From positions 1-59,828 of the forward strand of contig NZ_JPJE01000024.1 in assembly GCF_000765215.1 (NCBI RefSeq): a stretch of 59,828 nucleotides of DNA. The letters run 5' to 3'. The notes under the pieces were generated by a model. The model was given only the letters and a program-made list of their open reading frames with translations, was not told where the DNA came from and made no database searches. Source of the stretch: Eubacterium sp. ER2 (GTDB lineage: Bacteria > Bacillota > Clostridia > Lachnospirales > Lachnospiraceae). The translations under genes and the position numbers were made by a program. Positions 17,285-26,321 of this stretch are shown one piece after another; position 1 is the stretch's first letter; each line of letters starts with the position of its first letter.

Positions 17285-18781
17285 ATGAAGTTTAAAACCC
17301 GACTGATCATTGCATTTTTTACAGTTATCATGGTGCCTGTGGTGCTCACATCCCTGTTCATCCTTCTGCTGGGGAGATACCAGATCAGCTCCATCGAGAA
17401 GACCTACGGCCTGACGGGGACCACACTGGAGGTGCTGACCAACCCGGTGCAGGTGCTGGGGCAGCTCACCGTGGAGCCCTGCCATCAGCTGAAGGCGACA
17501 GCCCTGACAGAGCCGGACAAGCTGGAGGACGCCACCTACCTGGCAGAATTTAACGATATGCTGGCGGACAAGAAATCCTGCCTTATCGTGCGCAAGGACG
17601 ACACGATCACCTATATGGGAGAGAAGGTGCAGAGCCTGGACGGCGTGCTGAGCAAGCTGCCTCCCTACGGAAACACAGAGACCACCTCTGACGCAGGCCT
17701 CTATTATGGGGGGAATGTACAGATCCTTGTGAAACAGATTGATTTCCAGTACACCGACGGAACCGACGGAAGCGCCTTTATCGTCACGGACGTGGGGGAT
17801 ATGATCCCGGAGATCAGGGAGTTTGCGGTGGACGTGCTGGTGGTCATCGCCCTGGTGCTTATCTTTACGGCGGCGCTGCTTGTGCTCTGGATCTACCGGA
17901 CTGTCATGCAGCCCCTGGGCAGGATGCAGCAGGCGGCCCAGAACATTAAGGAGGGAAACCTGGACTTTGAGATGAAGTGGGAGACCGACGACGAGCTGGG
18001 ACAGCTGTGCCGGGACTTTGAGGAGATGCGCAAGAGACTGAAGGCCAACGCGGAGGAGAAGCTGGCCTTTGATAAAGAGAATAAGGAGCTCATCAGCAAC
18101 ATTTCCCATGACCTGAAGACCCCCGTGACCACCATCAAGGGCTATGCCGAGGGTATCATGGACGGCGTGGCGGACACGCCGGAGAAGCTGGAAAAATATA
18201 TCCGCACCATCTACAACAAGGCGGGGGAGATGGATACTCTCATCAACGAGCTGACCTTCTACTCCAAGATCGACACGAACCGCATCCCCTACAATTTTGA
18301 CACCCTCTCGGTGAACAACTACTTTGACGACTGCGCCGAGGATCTGGCTCTGGAGCTGGAGCAGCGGGGTGTGGAGTTCGGCTATTTCAACTATGTGGAG
18401 GAGGACGTGAAGGTCATCGCGGACGCGGAGCAGATCAAGCGGGTGATCCACAATATCATCAACAACTCTCTGAAATATATGGACAAGGCAAAGGGCAAGA
18501 TCAACCTGCGTGTCAAGGACGTGGGAGATTTCGTCCAGGTGGAGCTGGAGGACAACGGCTGCGGCATTGCCGCCAAGGACCTGACCAATATATTCGAGAG
18601 ATTTTACAGGACGGACGCGTCCCGGAACTCCTCTAAGGGAGGAAGCGGGATCGGTCTTTCCGTTGTCAAGAAGATCATAGAAGACCATGGAGGAAAAATA
18701 TGGGCCACCAGCCGGGAAGGCACTGGGACCACCATGTATTTTGTCCTCCGGAAATATCAGGAGGTGCCGGTAAATGAATAA
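17285..18781 (+). CDS. Membrane sensor histidine kinase (HAMP, HisKA, HATPase)
   Basis: The 498-residue kinase starts at ATG 17285 (GCGGAGG 8 bases before); the upstream in-frame ATG lies in the metK terminator. It has a membrane span at about 7-29, an extracellular sensor domain, a second span at about 185-207, a HAMP linker with P-L-G-R-M-Q-Q-A-A, the H-box NISHDLKTPVTTIKGYAEG (phospho-acceptor H275), an N-box HNIINNSLKYMDKA and a G-box GGSGIGLSVVKKI. Its stop overlaps the regulator gene by 8 bases. The stimulus is unknown. Confidence 0.93.
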   Translation: MKFKTRLIIAFFTVIMVPVVLTSLFILLLGRYQISSIEKTYGLTGTTLEVLTNPVQVLGQLTVEPCHQLKATALTEPDKLEDATYLAEFNDMLADKKSCLIVRKDDTITYMGEKVQSLDGVLSKLPPYGNTETTSDAGLYYGGNVQILVKQIDFQYTDGTDGSAFIVTDVGDMIPEIREFAVDVLVVIALVLIFTAALLVLWIYRTVMQPLGRMQQAAQNIKEGNLDFEMKWETDDELGQLCRDFEEMRKRLKANAEEKLAFDKENKELISNISHDLKTPVTTIKGYAEGIMDGVADTPEKLEKYIRTIYNKAGEMDTLINELTFYSKIDTNRIPYNFDTLSVNNYFDDCAEDLALELEQRGVEFGYFNYVEEDVKVIADAEQIKRVIHNIINNSLKYMDKAKGKINLRVKDVGDFVQVELEDNGCGIAAKDLTNIFERFYRTDASRNSSKGGSGIGLSVVKKIIEDHGGKIWATSREGTGTTMYFVLRKYQEVPVNE

Positions 18782-19463
18782 GATACTGATCGTGGAAGAC
18801 GAAGAGGCCATCGCAGATCTGGAGAAGGATTATCTGGAGCTGAGCGGATTTGAGGTGGAAGTGGCCAATGACGGGGAGACGGGGCTTGAGAAGGCTTTAA
18901 ACGAGGATTTCAACCTTCTCATCCTGGATCTGATGCTGCCCGGGGTGGACGGCTTTGAGATCTGCCGTCAGGTGCGGGATAAGAAAAATACGCCCATCAT
19001 CATGGTGTCGGCCAAGAAGGACGACATTGACAAGATCCGTGGGCTGGGCCTGGGAGCCGACGACTACATGACCAAGCCCTTCAGTCCCAGCGAGCTGGTG
19101 GCCCGCGTGAAGGCCCATCTGGCCCGCTACGAGCGGCTTGTGGGAAGCGCGGCGGAGGCCAACAAGATCATCGAGATCCGGGGACTGAAGATCGACACCA
19201 CGGCCCGCAGAGTGTGGGTCAACGGGGAGGAGAAGAATTTTACGACAAAGGAGTTTGATTTGCTGACTTTTCTTGCAAGTCACCCTAATCATGTGTATAC
19301 TAAAGATGAACTGTTCAGCGAGATCTGGGACATGGAATCTATCGGAGATATCGCCACTGTCACAGTGCATATCAAGAAGATCCGTGAGAAGATAGAGATG
19401 GATACAGCCAATCCGCAGTATATTGAGACCATCTGGGGAGTGGGCTACCGCTTTAAGATGTAG
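18774..19463 (+). CDS. OmpR-family response regulator
   Basis: The 229-residue regulator has a receiver domain with acidic pocket EDE (8-10), phospho-acceptor D52 in LILDLMLPG and K in TKPFSP. The C-terminal winged helix (about 130-229) carries NFTTKEFDLLTFLASHPNHVYTKDEL and ends GVGYRFKM. It is the partner of the kinase just upstream (8-base overlap). The phased repeats at 17201-17229 may be its own operator. Confidence 0.95.
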   Translation: MNKILIVEDEEAIADLEKDYLELSGFEVEVANDGETGLEKALNEDFNLLILDLMLPGVDGFEICRQVRDKKNTPIIMVSAKKDDIDKIRGLGLGADDYMTKPFSPSELVARVKAHLARYERLVGSAAEANKIIEIRGLKIDTTARRVWVNGEEKNFTTKEFDLLTFLASHPNHVYTKDELFSEIWDMESIGDIATVTVHIKKIREKIEMDTANPQYIETIWGVGYRFKM

Positions 19464-19482
19464 GAAATTCATCGGATCTATC

Positions 19483-19526
19483 GGGCTGTCCGCGCGGCGA
19501 TGCAGTTGCGCGGGCAGCCCTTTTAT
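19483..19526 (+). terminator. Terminator of the two-component operon
   Basis: A 13-bp stem (19483-19495 with 19508-19520, one G-U pair) followed by TTTTATT. Confidence 0.85.
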
Positions 19527-19589
19527 TACTATTTTGGAGGGAGAGCCCTGTGGGCTTCCCGGAAAACACCGCGGGGGAGAGAAGGCAGC

Positions 19590-20417
19590 ATGATCACGAG
19601 CACGGCAAATCCAAAAGTGAAGAGACTGGTCACACTCAGAAAAAAGAGAAGAGCCAGGGATGAGGAGCAGGTTTTTCTGGCGGAGGGGCTGCGCATGTTC
19701 CGGGAGATCCCGGGGGAGATGCTGCGGGAGCTCTACGTATCGGAGACATTTTACGGGAGAGAGCGGGAGCTGGCGGACAGAAAGGCCGGCCAGGCCGGTG
19801 TCAGACCGGAGATCCTCTCCGACCATGTCTTTGGATACGTGTCCGACACAAAGACGCCCCAGGGAGTGCTCTGCGTGGCAGGGAGGATGCCGGGGGTGTC
19901 CCGGGAGAAGCTGCTGCGGCCGGACGAAAGTGGGAAAATGCCTCTTCTCATGGTCCTGGACAATCTGCAGGACCCGGGCAATCTGGGCACCATCGTCCGC
20001 ACCGGAGAGGGAGCGGGGGTGACAGGCATCTTTCTTGGCAGGGACTGTGTGGATCTGTACAACCCGAAGACTATCCGGTCTACCATGGGCTCCATTTACC
20101 GGATGCCCTGTCTGTATGTGGATGATGTGCCGGAGCTTCTGTGGCAGATGAAACAGGAGAAGATACGGACCTTTGCCGCTCACCTGGAGGGAAAGAGGGC
20201 CTACGATGAGGAGGATTACACAGGCGGGTGCGCGTTTCTTATGGGAAATGAGGGGAACGGCCTGCGACGGGAGGTGGCAGAGCTGGCGGACACCTGGATC
20301 CGCATCCCCATGGAGGGAGAGGTAGAGTCTCTGAATGTCGCCATTGCTTCCACTGTGCTCATGTTCGAGGCGGGCAGGCAGAGGAGAATAAGAGATAAAA
20401 GCAGTATAGAAAGCTAG
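19590..20417 (+). CDS. TrmH/SpoU-family rRNA 2'-O-methyltransferase (RlmB-like)
   Basis: The 275-residue protein starts at ATG 19590 (GGGGAGAGAAGG upstream), because ITSTANPKVKRLVTLRKKRRARDEE is the normal start of this family. An N-terminal L30e-like substrate-binding domain (1-105) precedes the SPOUT domain: LDNLQDPGNLGTIVRTGEGAG (motif 1), MGNEGNGLRREV (motif 2) and IPMEGEVESLNVAIASTVLMFE (motif 3, knot). It methylates a ribose in 23S rRNA or another RNA; the exact position cannot be told. Confidence 0.9.
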   Translation: MITSTANPKVKRLVTLRKKRRARDEEQVFLAEGLRMFREIPGEMLRELYVSETFYGRERELADRKAGQAGVRPEILSDHVFGYVSDTKTPQGVLCVAGRMPGVSREKLLRPDESGKMPLLMVLDNLQDPGNLGTIVRTGEGAGVTGIFLGRDCVDLYNPKTIRSTMGSIYRMPCLYVDDVPELLWQMKQEKIRTFAAHLEGKRAYDEEDYTGGCAFLMGNEGNGLRREVAELADTWIRIPMEGEVESLNVAIASTVLMFEAGRQRRIRDKSSIES

Positions 20418-20436
20418 AAGAGAAGGAGGGAGAAGC

Positions 20437-20874
20437 ATGTCGCCAATTTACTGGATCATCATCTTTATCGTGCTGCTCGTCATCGAGATAGCCACCCTGG
20501 GACTGACCACTATCTGGTTTGCCGCAGGCGCGCTGGTAGCCTTCCTGGCAGGTATACTGGGGTTCGGGATCATCACGCAGATCGTCCTGTTCCTGGTGGT
20601 GTCAGTTGTGCTTCTTGTGCTGACGCGCCCCATCGCGCTGAAGTATTTCAACAACAAGCGGCAGAGCACCAACGTGGAGAGCATGATCGGGCGCCAGGGC
20701 GTGGTCCTGGAGGACATCGACACGATAAAGAGCCAGGGACTGGTGGAGGTGGACGGGGAGACCTGGTCCGCCAGGACGGATGAACCGGAGGGAGTCATCC
20801 CGAAGGACACGATCGTCTCTGTAGAAGGAGTGCAGGGCGTGAAACTGATTGTAAAGAAAAAGGAGGAACTGTAA
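20437..20874 (+). CDS. NfeD-like membrane protein
   Basis: The 145-residue protein has two or three hydrophobic spans in residues 3-65 and a soluble OB-fold tail (80-145) with IGRQGVVLEDIDTIKSQGLVEVDGETWSA, typical of short NfeD proteins. NfeD partners work with SPFH/stomatin proteins to organise membrane microdomains. The next gene, 1 base away, is such a protein, so the pair is an NfeD-SPFH operon. GAAGGAGGGAG precedes the ATG. Confidence 0.92.
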   Translation: MSPIYWIIIFIVLLVIEIATLGLTTIWFAAGALVAFLAGILGFGIITQIVLFLVVSVVLLVLTRPIALKYFNNKRQSTNVESMIGRQGVVLEDIDTIKSQGLVEVDGETWSARTDEPEGVIPKDTIVSVEGVQGVKLIVKKKEEL

Positions 20875-20875
20875 T

Positions 20876-21823
20876 ATGTTGGGGGCAGTTGTTGGAATTA
20901 TTCTCTTGATTTTTGTCGTACTGATACTCATATCCTGTGTCAAGGTAGTACAGCAGTCAAAGGCGCTCGTCATTGAGCGGCTGGGAGCCTACCAGGCTAC
21001 ATGGGGAGTGGGCATCCACTTCAAGATCCCGTTCATCGAGCGGGTGGCAAGGCGTGTGGATCTGAAGGAGCAGGTGGTGGACTTCGCGCCCCAGCCTGTG
21101 ATCACAAAGGATAACGTTACCATGCGCATCGATACCGTTGTGTTCTACCAGATCACAGACCCGAAGCTGTTCTGCTACGGCGTGGCAAATCCTATCATGG
21201 CTATCGAGAACCTGACAGCCACCACGCTGCGAAACATCATCGGTGACCTGGAGCTGGACCAGACGCTGACATCCAGGGAGACTATCAACACGAAAATGCG
21301 GGCTACTCTGGACGTGGCTACAGATCCCTGGGGCATCAAGGTGAAGAGGGTGGAGCTGAAAAACATCATCCCGCCGGCAGCCATCCAGGACGCTATGGAG
21401 AAGCAGATGAAGGCGGAGCGTGAGCGACGTGAGGCCATCCTCCGGGCAGAGGGTGAGAAGAAATCCTCCATCCTCGTGGCGGAGGGTAAGAAGGAGTCCG
21501 TCATCCTGGACGCCGAGGCCGCGAAGCAGGCAGCTATCCTCAAAGCAGAGGCAGAGAAGGAGGCCACCATCCGGGAGGCAGAAGGACAGGCGGAGGCCAT
21601 CCTCAAGGTGCAGCAGGCAAATGCCGACGGTATCCGCTTCCTGAAGGAGGCGGGCGCAGACCAGTCCGTCCTCACTATCAAGAGCCTGGAGGCGTTTGAG
21701 AAGGCGGCTGACGGAAAGGCCACCAAGATCATCATCCCCTCCGAGATCCAGGGAATTGCCGGCCTGGTGAAATCCCTGGCAGAGGTGGGCGCCTCGGACG
21801 GAAAGGAAGAAAAGAAAGCATAA
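20876..21823 (+). CDS. SPFH/band-7 (stomatin/QmcA-like) membrane protein
   Basis: The 315-residue protein has an N-terminal span (2-22), the SPFH domain (about 25-185, including VVQQSKALVIERLGAY and TTLRNIIGDLELDQTLTSRE), then a long coiled coil (190-270) of repeated EA-E-K and RAEGEK units, and an IIIPSEIQG tail. Such proteins make large ring or cage complexes on the inner face of the membrane. Together with NfeD upstream it likely supports membrane quality control. Confidence 0.95.
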   Translation: MLGAVVGIILLIFVVLILISCVKVVQQSKALVIERLGAYQATWGVGIHFKIPFIERVARRVDLKEQVVDFAPQPVITKDNVTMRIDTVVFYQITDPKLFCYGVANPIMAIENLTATTLRNIIGDLELDQTLTSRETINTKMRATLDVATDPWGIKVKRVELKNIIPPAAIQDAMEKQMKAERERREAILRAEGEKKSSILVAEGKKESVILDAEAAKQAAILKAEAEKEATIREAEGQAEAILKVQQANADGIRFLKEAGADQSVLTIKSLEAFEKAADGKATKIIIPSEIQGIAGLVKSLAEVGASDGKEEKKA

Positions 21824-21836
21824 ATATACAAAATTC

Positions 21837-21865
21837 TTGAATAAAATATACAAAAGTGCTATGAT
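21837..21865 (+). promoter_or_regulatory. argF promoter overlapping an ARG-box-like site
   Basis: TTGAAT (21837-21842), 17 bases, TATGAT (21860-21865). The -35 lies in TTGAATAAAATATACAA (21837-21853), which resembles the ArgR/AhrC box TGAATAAAAATTCA. Confidence 0.65.
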
Positions 21866-21887
21866 GAAAGCGGTACACCTCATTTTT

Positions 21888-21903
21888 ATGCATTTGTATG
21901 CAT
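21888..21903. promoter_or_regulatory. Second ARG-box-like palindrome in the argF leader
   Basis: ATGCAT-TTGT-ATGCAT, a perfect dyad centred about 24 bases after the predicted RNA start. With the site on the -35 it would let an ArgR hexamer block transcription when arginine is plentiful. Confidence 0.5.
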
Positions 21904-21948
21904 GATTATAGGGTGTATACACTGACAGCAGGAAGGAATGTATATAAA

Positions 21949-22884
21949 ATGAATTTAAAAGGAAGAAGCTTTTTGAAATTACTTGACTTTACACCGGAGG
22001 AGATCATGTATCTGGTGGACCTGGCGGAGGAGCTGAAGGAGAAGAGGAAAAAGGGAATTAAAGGCGACAGCCTGAAGGGAAAGAACATTGCCCTGATCTT
22101 CGAGAAGCCGTCCACCAGAACCCGGTGTGCCTTCACCATCGGAGCCCAGGACGAGGGGGCCACAGCCACCTACCTGGCGGGAAGCGAGCTCCAGCTGGGG
22201 GAGAAGGAGAGCATAGAGGACACAGCCCGGGTTCTGGGCCGCATGTTCGACGGTATCGAGTACCGCGGGTTTGAGCAGTCCTTTGTGGAGGCTCTGGCCG
22301 AGTACAGCGGCGTGCCGGTGTGGAACGGACTGACAGACCAGTGGCATCCCACCCAGTGCCTGGCCACTCTGCTGACGCTGAAGGAGAATTTTGGACATGT
22401 CAAGGGGCTGAAGATCGTCTATCTGGGCGACGGACGCAACAACGTGGCCAACAGCCTTCTGGTGGGCTGCAGCAAGGTGGGCGTTAACGTGGCCGTGGCA
22501 GCGCCGAAGGAGCTCTGGCCGGACGAGAAGCTGGTGGAGACATGCAAGGGCTTTGCGCAGGCAGCCGGCTCCACTGTGGAGGTCTCCGACAAGCTGGACG
22601 TTGTGGAGGGAGCAGATATGCTCTACACCGACGTATGGTTCTCTATGGGAGAGGAGAAGAAGGAGCAGGAGCGCACCAAGCTGGCGCTGCCCTACCAGGT
22701 CAACGCGGAGCTCATGAAGAGGACAGGCAAGTCTACCACACTGTTCTCCCACTGCCTGCCGGCAAATAAAGGAAAAGAGGTAACCGAGGACGTGTTCGAG
22801 AGCGAGGCATCCGTCGTGTTTGACGAGGCGGAGAACCGTCTCCACACCATCAAGGCCATCATGGTCGCCACCCTCGGTGATTAA
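21949..22884 (+). CDS. argF: Ornithine carbamoyltransferase
   Basis: The 311-residue enzyme joins carbamoyl phosphate to ornithine to give citrulline. The start is ATG 21949 (AGGAAGGA upstream), giving [18 protein letters not shown]; an earlier in-frame ATG at 21898 lies inside the operator. The carbamoyl-phosphate loop STRTR is at residues 55-59, the HPTQ motif is in [15 protein letters not shown], and the ornithine-site FSHCLPA is near residue 270. No other arg gene is near. An anabolic role is inferred from the ARG-box-like operators. Confidence 0.97.
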   Translation: MNLKGRSFLKLLDFTPEEIMYLVDLAEELKEKRKKGIKGDSLKGKNIALIFEKPSTRTRCAFTIGAQDEGATATYLAGSELQLGEKESIEDTARVLGRMFDGIEYRGFEQSFVEALAEYSGVPVWNGLTDQWHPTQCLATLLTLKENFGHVKGLKIVYLGDGRNNVANSLLVGCSKVGVNVAVAAPKELWPDEKLVETCKGFAQAAGSTVEVSDKLDVVEGADMLYTDVWFSMGEEKKEQERTKLALPYQVNAELMKRTGKSTTLFSHCLPANKGKEVTEDVFESEASVVFDEAENRLHTIKAIMVATLGD

Positions 22885-22891
22885 GTGGGAT

Positions 22892-23875
22892 ATGAAGAAG
22901 ACTGAGATTTTATCCATGCTCCGGGAGAGCGAAGGATATGTGTCCGGACAGCAGATCTGCGAAAAGTTCCATGTTTCCAGAACTGCTGTCTGGAAAGTAA
23001 TAGAACAGCTGAAGGAAGAAGGCTATCAGATAGAGGCAGTCCGCAACAGGGGATATCGGTTGAGCGAGAGCCCGGACATACTGTCACAGGCGGAGATCGA
23101 GAGCAGGATCTCCACTGAGTGGGCAGGGCGGAATGTCTCTTATTTTCGCGAGACGGATTCCACCAACACCCAGGCCAAGAGACTGGGTGAGGAGGGGGCT
23201 CCCGCCGGGACCCTGGCGGTGGCGGACCGGCAGATGGCAGGAAAAGGACGCCGGGGACGCAGCTGGGATTCTCCGCCGGGCAGGGACATCTATATGTCGC
23301 TTCTCCTCAGGCCGGACATCCGGCCCTCGGACGCCCCCATGCTGACCCTTGTCATGGCCCAGAGCGTGGCGGAAGCCATCCGGGAGAAGACCGGCATCGA
23401 TGCCCGCATTAAGTGGCCCAATGACATTGTGGCAGGCGGGAAAAAGCTCTGCGGCATTCTGACGGAGATGAGCGCGGAGATGGACTATATCAACTATATC
23501 GTCATCGGCGTGGGGATCAATGTGAACCAGCCCTCCTTTCCGGAGGACATTGCGGACAGGGCCACCTCTCTTATGCTGGAGGCGGGCAGGAGCTTCCTTC
23601 GGGGGCCCCTCATAGCCGCGGTGATGGAGCGCTTTGAGGACAATTACAGCCGCTTCCTGGGGACAAATGACCTGTCCGGGATGCGGGAGGCCTACAATGA
23701 GCTGCTGGTGAATGTGGGAGAGCAGGTGCGGGTCCTGGAGCCGGGACACGAGTACAATGCCCTCTCCTTTGGCATTAATGACAGGGGAGAGCTCCTCGTG
23801 CGGAAGGAGGACGGCAGCAGGGAGGCCGTCTTTGCGGGGGAGGTCTCTGTGAGAGGAATTTATGGATATGTATAA
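22892..23875 (+). CDS. birA: Bifunctional biotin-protein ligase / biotin operon repressor BirA
   Basis: The 327-residue protein starts at ATG 22892, 5 bases after argF. The N-terminal winged helix (1-65) reads KTEILSMLRESEGYVSGQQI and SRTAVWKVIEQLKEEGY, so this is the regulatory, group II form. The catalytic core has the biotinyl-AMP loop GKGRRGRSW, KWPNDI, KLCGILTE and GVGINVNQ. The C-terminal SH3-like domain is at about 275-327. It attaches biotin to carboxylase carrier proteins and can repress biotin genes; none of its targets lies in the window. Confidence 0.95.
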   Translation: MKKTEILSMLRESEGYVSGQQICEKFHVSRTAVWKVIEQLKEEGYQIEAVRNRGYRLSESPDILSQAEIESRISTEWAGRNVSYFRETDSTNTQAKRLGEEGAPAGTLAVADRQMAGKGRRGRSWDSPPGRDIYMSLLLRPDIRPSDAPMLTLVMAQSVAEAIREKTGIDARIKWPNDIVAGGKKLCGILTEMSAEMDYINYIVIGVGINVNQPSFPEDIADRATSLMLEAGRSFLRGPLIAAVMERFEDNYSRFLGTNDLSGMREAYNELLVNVGEQVRVLEPGHEYNALSFGINDRGELLVRKEDGSREAVFAGEVSVRGIYGYV

Positions 23876-24203
23876 TGGAAAGATCGTGCTCTGCGGAGCC
23901 AATTCATACGAGGAAAAATATTATCTGAACCCGGATTTTGAGCAGCTTCCGGATCACGTAAAGGACGAGCTGAAGATCATGTGCGTCCTCTATGTCCACG
24001 ACGTGGGAGGCATCCTGACCCTTGTCTACGAGGAGAACGGGGACCTGTGCTTTGAGGTCACATCCGCGGAGGGGGATGCCATGTTCGACGAGATCGGGAG
24101 CAGGCTGAAGATCAAGCAGCTCCAGCAGGAGAAGGCGGAGTTGCTCCAGTCCCTCCAGCTCTACTACAGAGTGTTTTTTATGGGAGAGGACCTGGATCTG
24201 TAG
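23862..24203 (+). CDS. Conserved uncharacterised protein (possibly DUF6145)
   Basis: The 113-residue acidic protein overlaps the end of birA by 14 bases and starts at ATG 23862 (GAGAGGAATTT). It begins MDMYNGKIVLCGANSYEEKYYLN, contains LPDHVKDELKIMCVLYVHDVGG and ends in a helix QLQQEKAELLQSLQLYYRVF. It has no membrane segment or metal motif. I believe it belongs to a small Clostridia family of unknown function (possibly DUF6145, from memory). Its fixed place between birA and coaX in this operon hints at a link with cofactor metabolism, but that is only context. Confidence 0.75.
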   Translation: MDMYNGKIVLCGANSYEEKYYLNPDFEQLPDHVKDELKIMCVLYVHDVGGILTLVYEENGDLCFEVTSAEGDAMFDEIGSRLKIKQLQQEKAELLQSLQLYYRVFFMGEDLDL

Positions 24204-24251
24204 CAGGTATAAGAACAGCCCCGCCAGGGGAGTAAGGAGGAAACAGGACAG

Positions 24252-25055
24252 ATGCTTCTTGCAATCGATGTGGGAAACACAAACTTTACAATGGGACTTT
24301 TCCGTGAGGAGGAGCTGGTGGCCAAATTCCGTATGACCACAAAGCTGCCCCGCACATCGGACGAGTACGGGATCGCCATCCGTGAGCTGATCCGCAACCA
24401 GGGGGAGGATCCGGATCACGTGGACGATATCATTATCGCCTCTGTTGTGCCGGATATCATGCACTCTCTGACCAGCTGCATTATCAAGTACTTTGACCGG
24501 AAGCCGATCATCGTGTCAGCTGGGATCAAGACAGGCATCCGGGTGGCTACGGAAAATCCAAGGCAGACCGGAGCGGACCGTATCGTGGACGCGGTGGCCG
24601 CCTACTATCTCTACGGCGGGCCGGTCATTGTGGTGGACTTCGGAACTGCCACCACCTACGATCTGGTGGAGCCGGACGGCACCTTTGCCGTGGGGGTCAC
24701 AGCGCCCGGTATCCGTACCTCCGCCAGGGCTCTCTGGGGGGATGCGGCCATGCTTCCGGAGATCGAGATCCGTAAGCCCGAGACCATCCTGGCCAGGGAG
24801 ACTGTGTCCAGCATGCAGGCCGGACTTGTCTATGGCTACATCGGACAGACAGAGTACATTATCAGCCAGATGAAAAAGGAGTCCGGCTATACGGACGCCA
24901 GGGTGGTGGCTACAGGCGGACTGGGCAATATCCTGGCTGCGGCCACGGAGAGCATTGACATCTATGATCCCATCCTGACGCTGGAGGGATTGCGGCTGGT
25001 CTATGAGAGAAACCGGTTCCGCAGCAGGAGGCCGGACGGGAGAAAGGATGCCTAG
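24252..25055 (+). CDS. coaX: Type III pantothenate kinase CoaX
   Basis: The 267-residue enzyme phosphorylates pantothenate, the first step of coenzyme A synthesis. It belongs to the ASKHA fold: the phosphate loop [12 protein letters not shown] (residues 5-16), the pantothenate site [19 protein letters not shown] with the catalytic Asp, [13 protein letters not shown] (phosphate 2) and [11 protein letters not shown]. The type III enzyme is not inhibited by CoA. AAGGAGG lies 12 bases before the ATG. Confidence 0.96.
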   Translation: MLLAIDVGNTNFTMGLFREEELVAKFRMTTKLPRTSDEYGIAIRELIRNQGEDPDHVDDIIIASVVPDIMHSLTSCIIKYFDRKPIIVSAGIKTGIRVATENPRQTGADRIVDAVAAYYLYGGPVIVVDFGTATTYDLVEPDGTFAVGVTAPGIRTSARALWGDAAMLPEIEIRKPETILARETVSSMQAGLVYGYIGQTEYIISQMKKESGYTDARVVATGGLGNILAAATESIDIYDPILTLEGLRLVYERNRFRSRRPDGRKDA

Positions 25056-25104
25056 AGAAGGGATAGACCAAGAAAGATCGGACGGGAGAAAGGATACACA
25101 GGAC

Positions 25105-26079
25105 ATGGGAGAGAGAAGACAGCTGAAGATAGGAACACTCACGATCGAGCACCCCTATGTGCTGGCACCGATGGCAGGCGTGACAGACCTGCCATTTCGT
25201 CTGCTTTGCAAAGAGCAGGGGGCGGGACTTCTGTGCATGGAGATGGTCAGCGCCAAGGCGCTCCAGTACAAGAACAGGAACACAAAGGCCCTCCTCTCCA
25301 TTCACCCGGAGGAGTACCCGGTATCCCTGCAGCTCTTCGGCTCCGAGCCGGAGGTCATCAGCGAGCAGGCCAAAGCCATAGAGGAGCTGCCCTTTCAGAT
25401 CCTGGACATCAACATGGGCTGCCCGGTGCCCAAGGTGGTGAAGAACGGGGAGGGCTCTGCCCTCATGAAGCAGCCCCGCCTCGTCCACGAGATCGTGTCC
25501 CGGACAGTGAAGGCCATCCGCAAGCCGGTGACAGTCAAGATACGGAAGGGCTTTGACGACACCTGCGTCAATGCGGTGGAGATCGCCAGGATCATCGAGG
25601 ACGCGGGGGCGGCGGCAGTGGCTGTCCACGGGCGGACAAGGGAGCAGTACTACTCCGGGCAGGCGGACTGGGATATCATCCGCCAGGTGAAGGAGGCGGT
25701 CCGCATCCCGGTCATCGGCAACGGGGACGTGACATGTGTGCAGGACGCCCTGCGGATGATGGAGGAGACCGGCTGCGACGGCGTCATGATCGGACGGGGA
25801 GCCAGGGGGAACCCGTGGATCTTCCGCGAGCTGAAGAGCTATGACGAGACAGGGCAGATCCCGCCCAGGCCGGACATCCGGGAGATCCGGGAGATGATGC
25901 TGCGACACGCCCGTCTCCAGGTGGAGTACAAGGGAGAGTACACAGGCATCCGGGAGATGAGGAGCCATGTCTCCTGGTATACAAGAGGGCTGCGGGGCTC
26001 GGCCCGGCTCCGGGAGGAGATCAACCAGGTGGAGACCTACGGGGAGCTGGAGGTTCTTCTGCATGAACGGCTGGTATAA
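25105..26079 (+). CDS. dusB: tRNA-dihydrouridine synthase DusB
   Basis: The 324-residue FMN enzyme reduces uridines in tRNA. Signatures are APMAGVTDLPFR (near 20), the DINMGCPVPKVVKNGEGSALM block with the active cysteine, AVHGRTREQYYSG and IGRGARGNPWIF. Two starts are possible in frame: ATG 25048, which overlaps coaX and has AGAAAGG too close, and ATG 25105, with GGGAGAAAGG about 11 bases before. The second was chosen. A 17-base repeat duplicates this ribosome site. Confidence 0.94.
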   Translation: MGERRQLKIGTLTIEHPYVLAPMAGVTDLPFRLLCKEQGAGLLCMEMVSAKALQYKNRNTKALLSIHPEEYPVSLQLFGSEPEVISEQAKAIEELPFQILDINMGCPVPKVVKNGEGSALMKQPRLVHEIVSRTVKAIRKPVTVKIRKGFDDTCVNAVEIARIIEDAGAAAVAVHGRTREQYYSGQADWDIIRQVKEAVRIPVIGNGDVTCVQDALRMMEETGCDGVMIGRGARGNPWIFRELKSYDETGQIPPRPDIREIREMMLRHARLQVEYKGEYTGIREMRSHVSWYTRGLRGSARLREEINQVETYGELEVLLHERLV

Positions 26080-26121
26080 AAGAAATTAAAAAGGGTTTGT
26101 CCGTCTGTATAAATCAAGCGG

Positions 26122-26165
26122 GAACAGGGCATCACAATCAGGTGGTGTCCCTGTTCTTTTTTGCG
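26122..26165 (+). terminator. Terminator of the argF-dusB run
   Basis: GAACAGGG (26122-26129) with CCCTGTTC (26149-26156), an inner CATCAC/GTGGTG stem, and TTTTTT. Confidence 0.88.
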
Positions 26166-26209
26166 TTTCTTACGTATATATTAAGTATACAGTTAAGGGG
26201 AAAAATGTA

Positions 26210-26238
26210 TTGACATTGAAAAAGACGTTATGTATAAT
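26210..26238 (+). promoter_or_regulatory. Perfect-consensus greA-lysS promoter
   Basis: TTGACA (26210-26215), 17 bases, TATAAT (26233-26238), preceded by AT-rich sequence. It is the best vegetative promoter in the window. Confidence 0.9.
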
Positions 26239-26321
26239 ATTGAAATTGTGAAAGTGGACTTAAACAGAAGAAAACTTCTGTAAAATAGACAGAATGTAAG
26301 CAGGAAGAGGAGAGGATCAAA

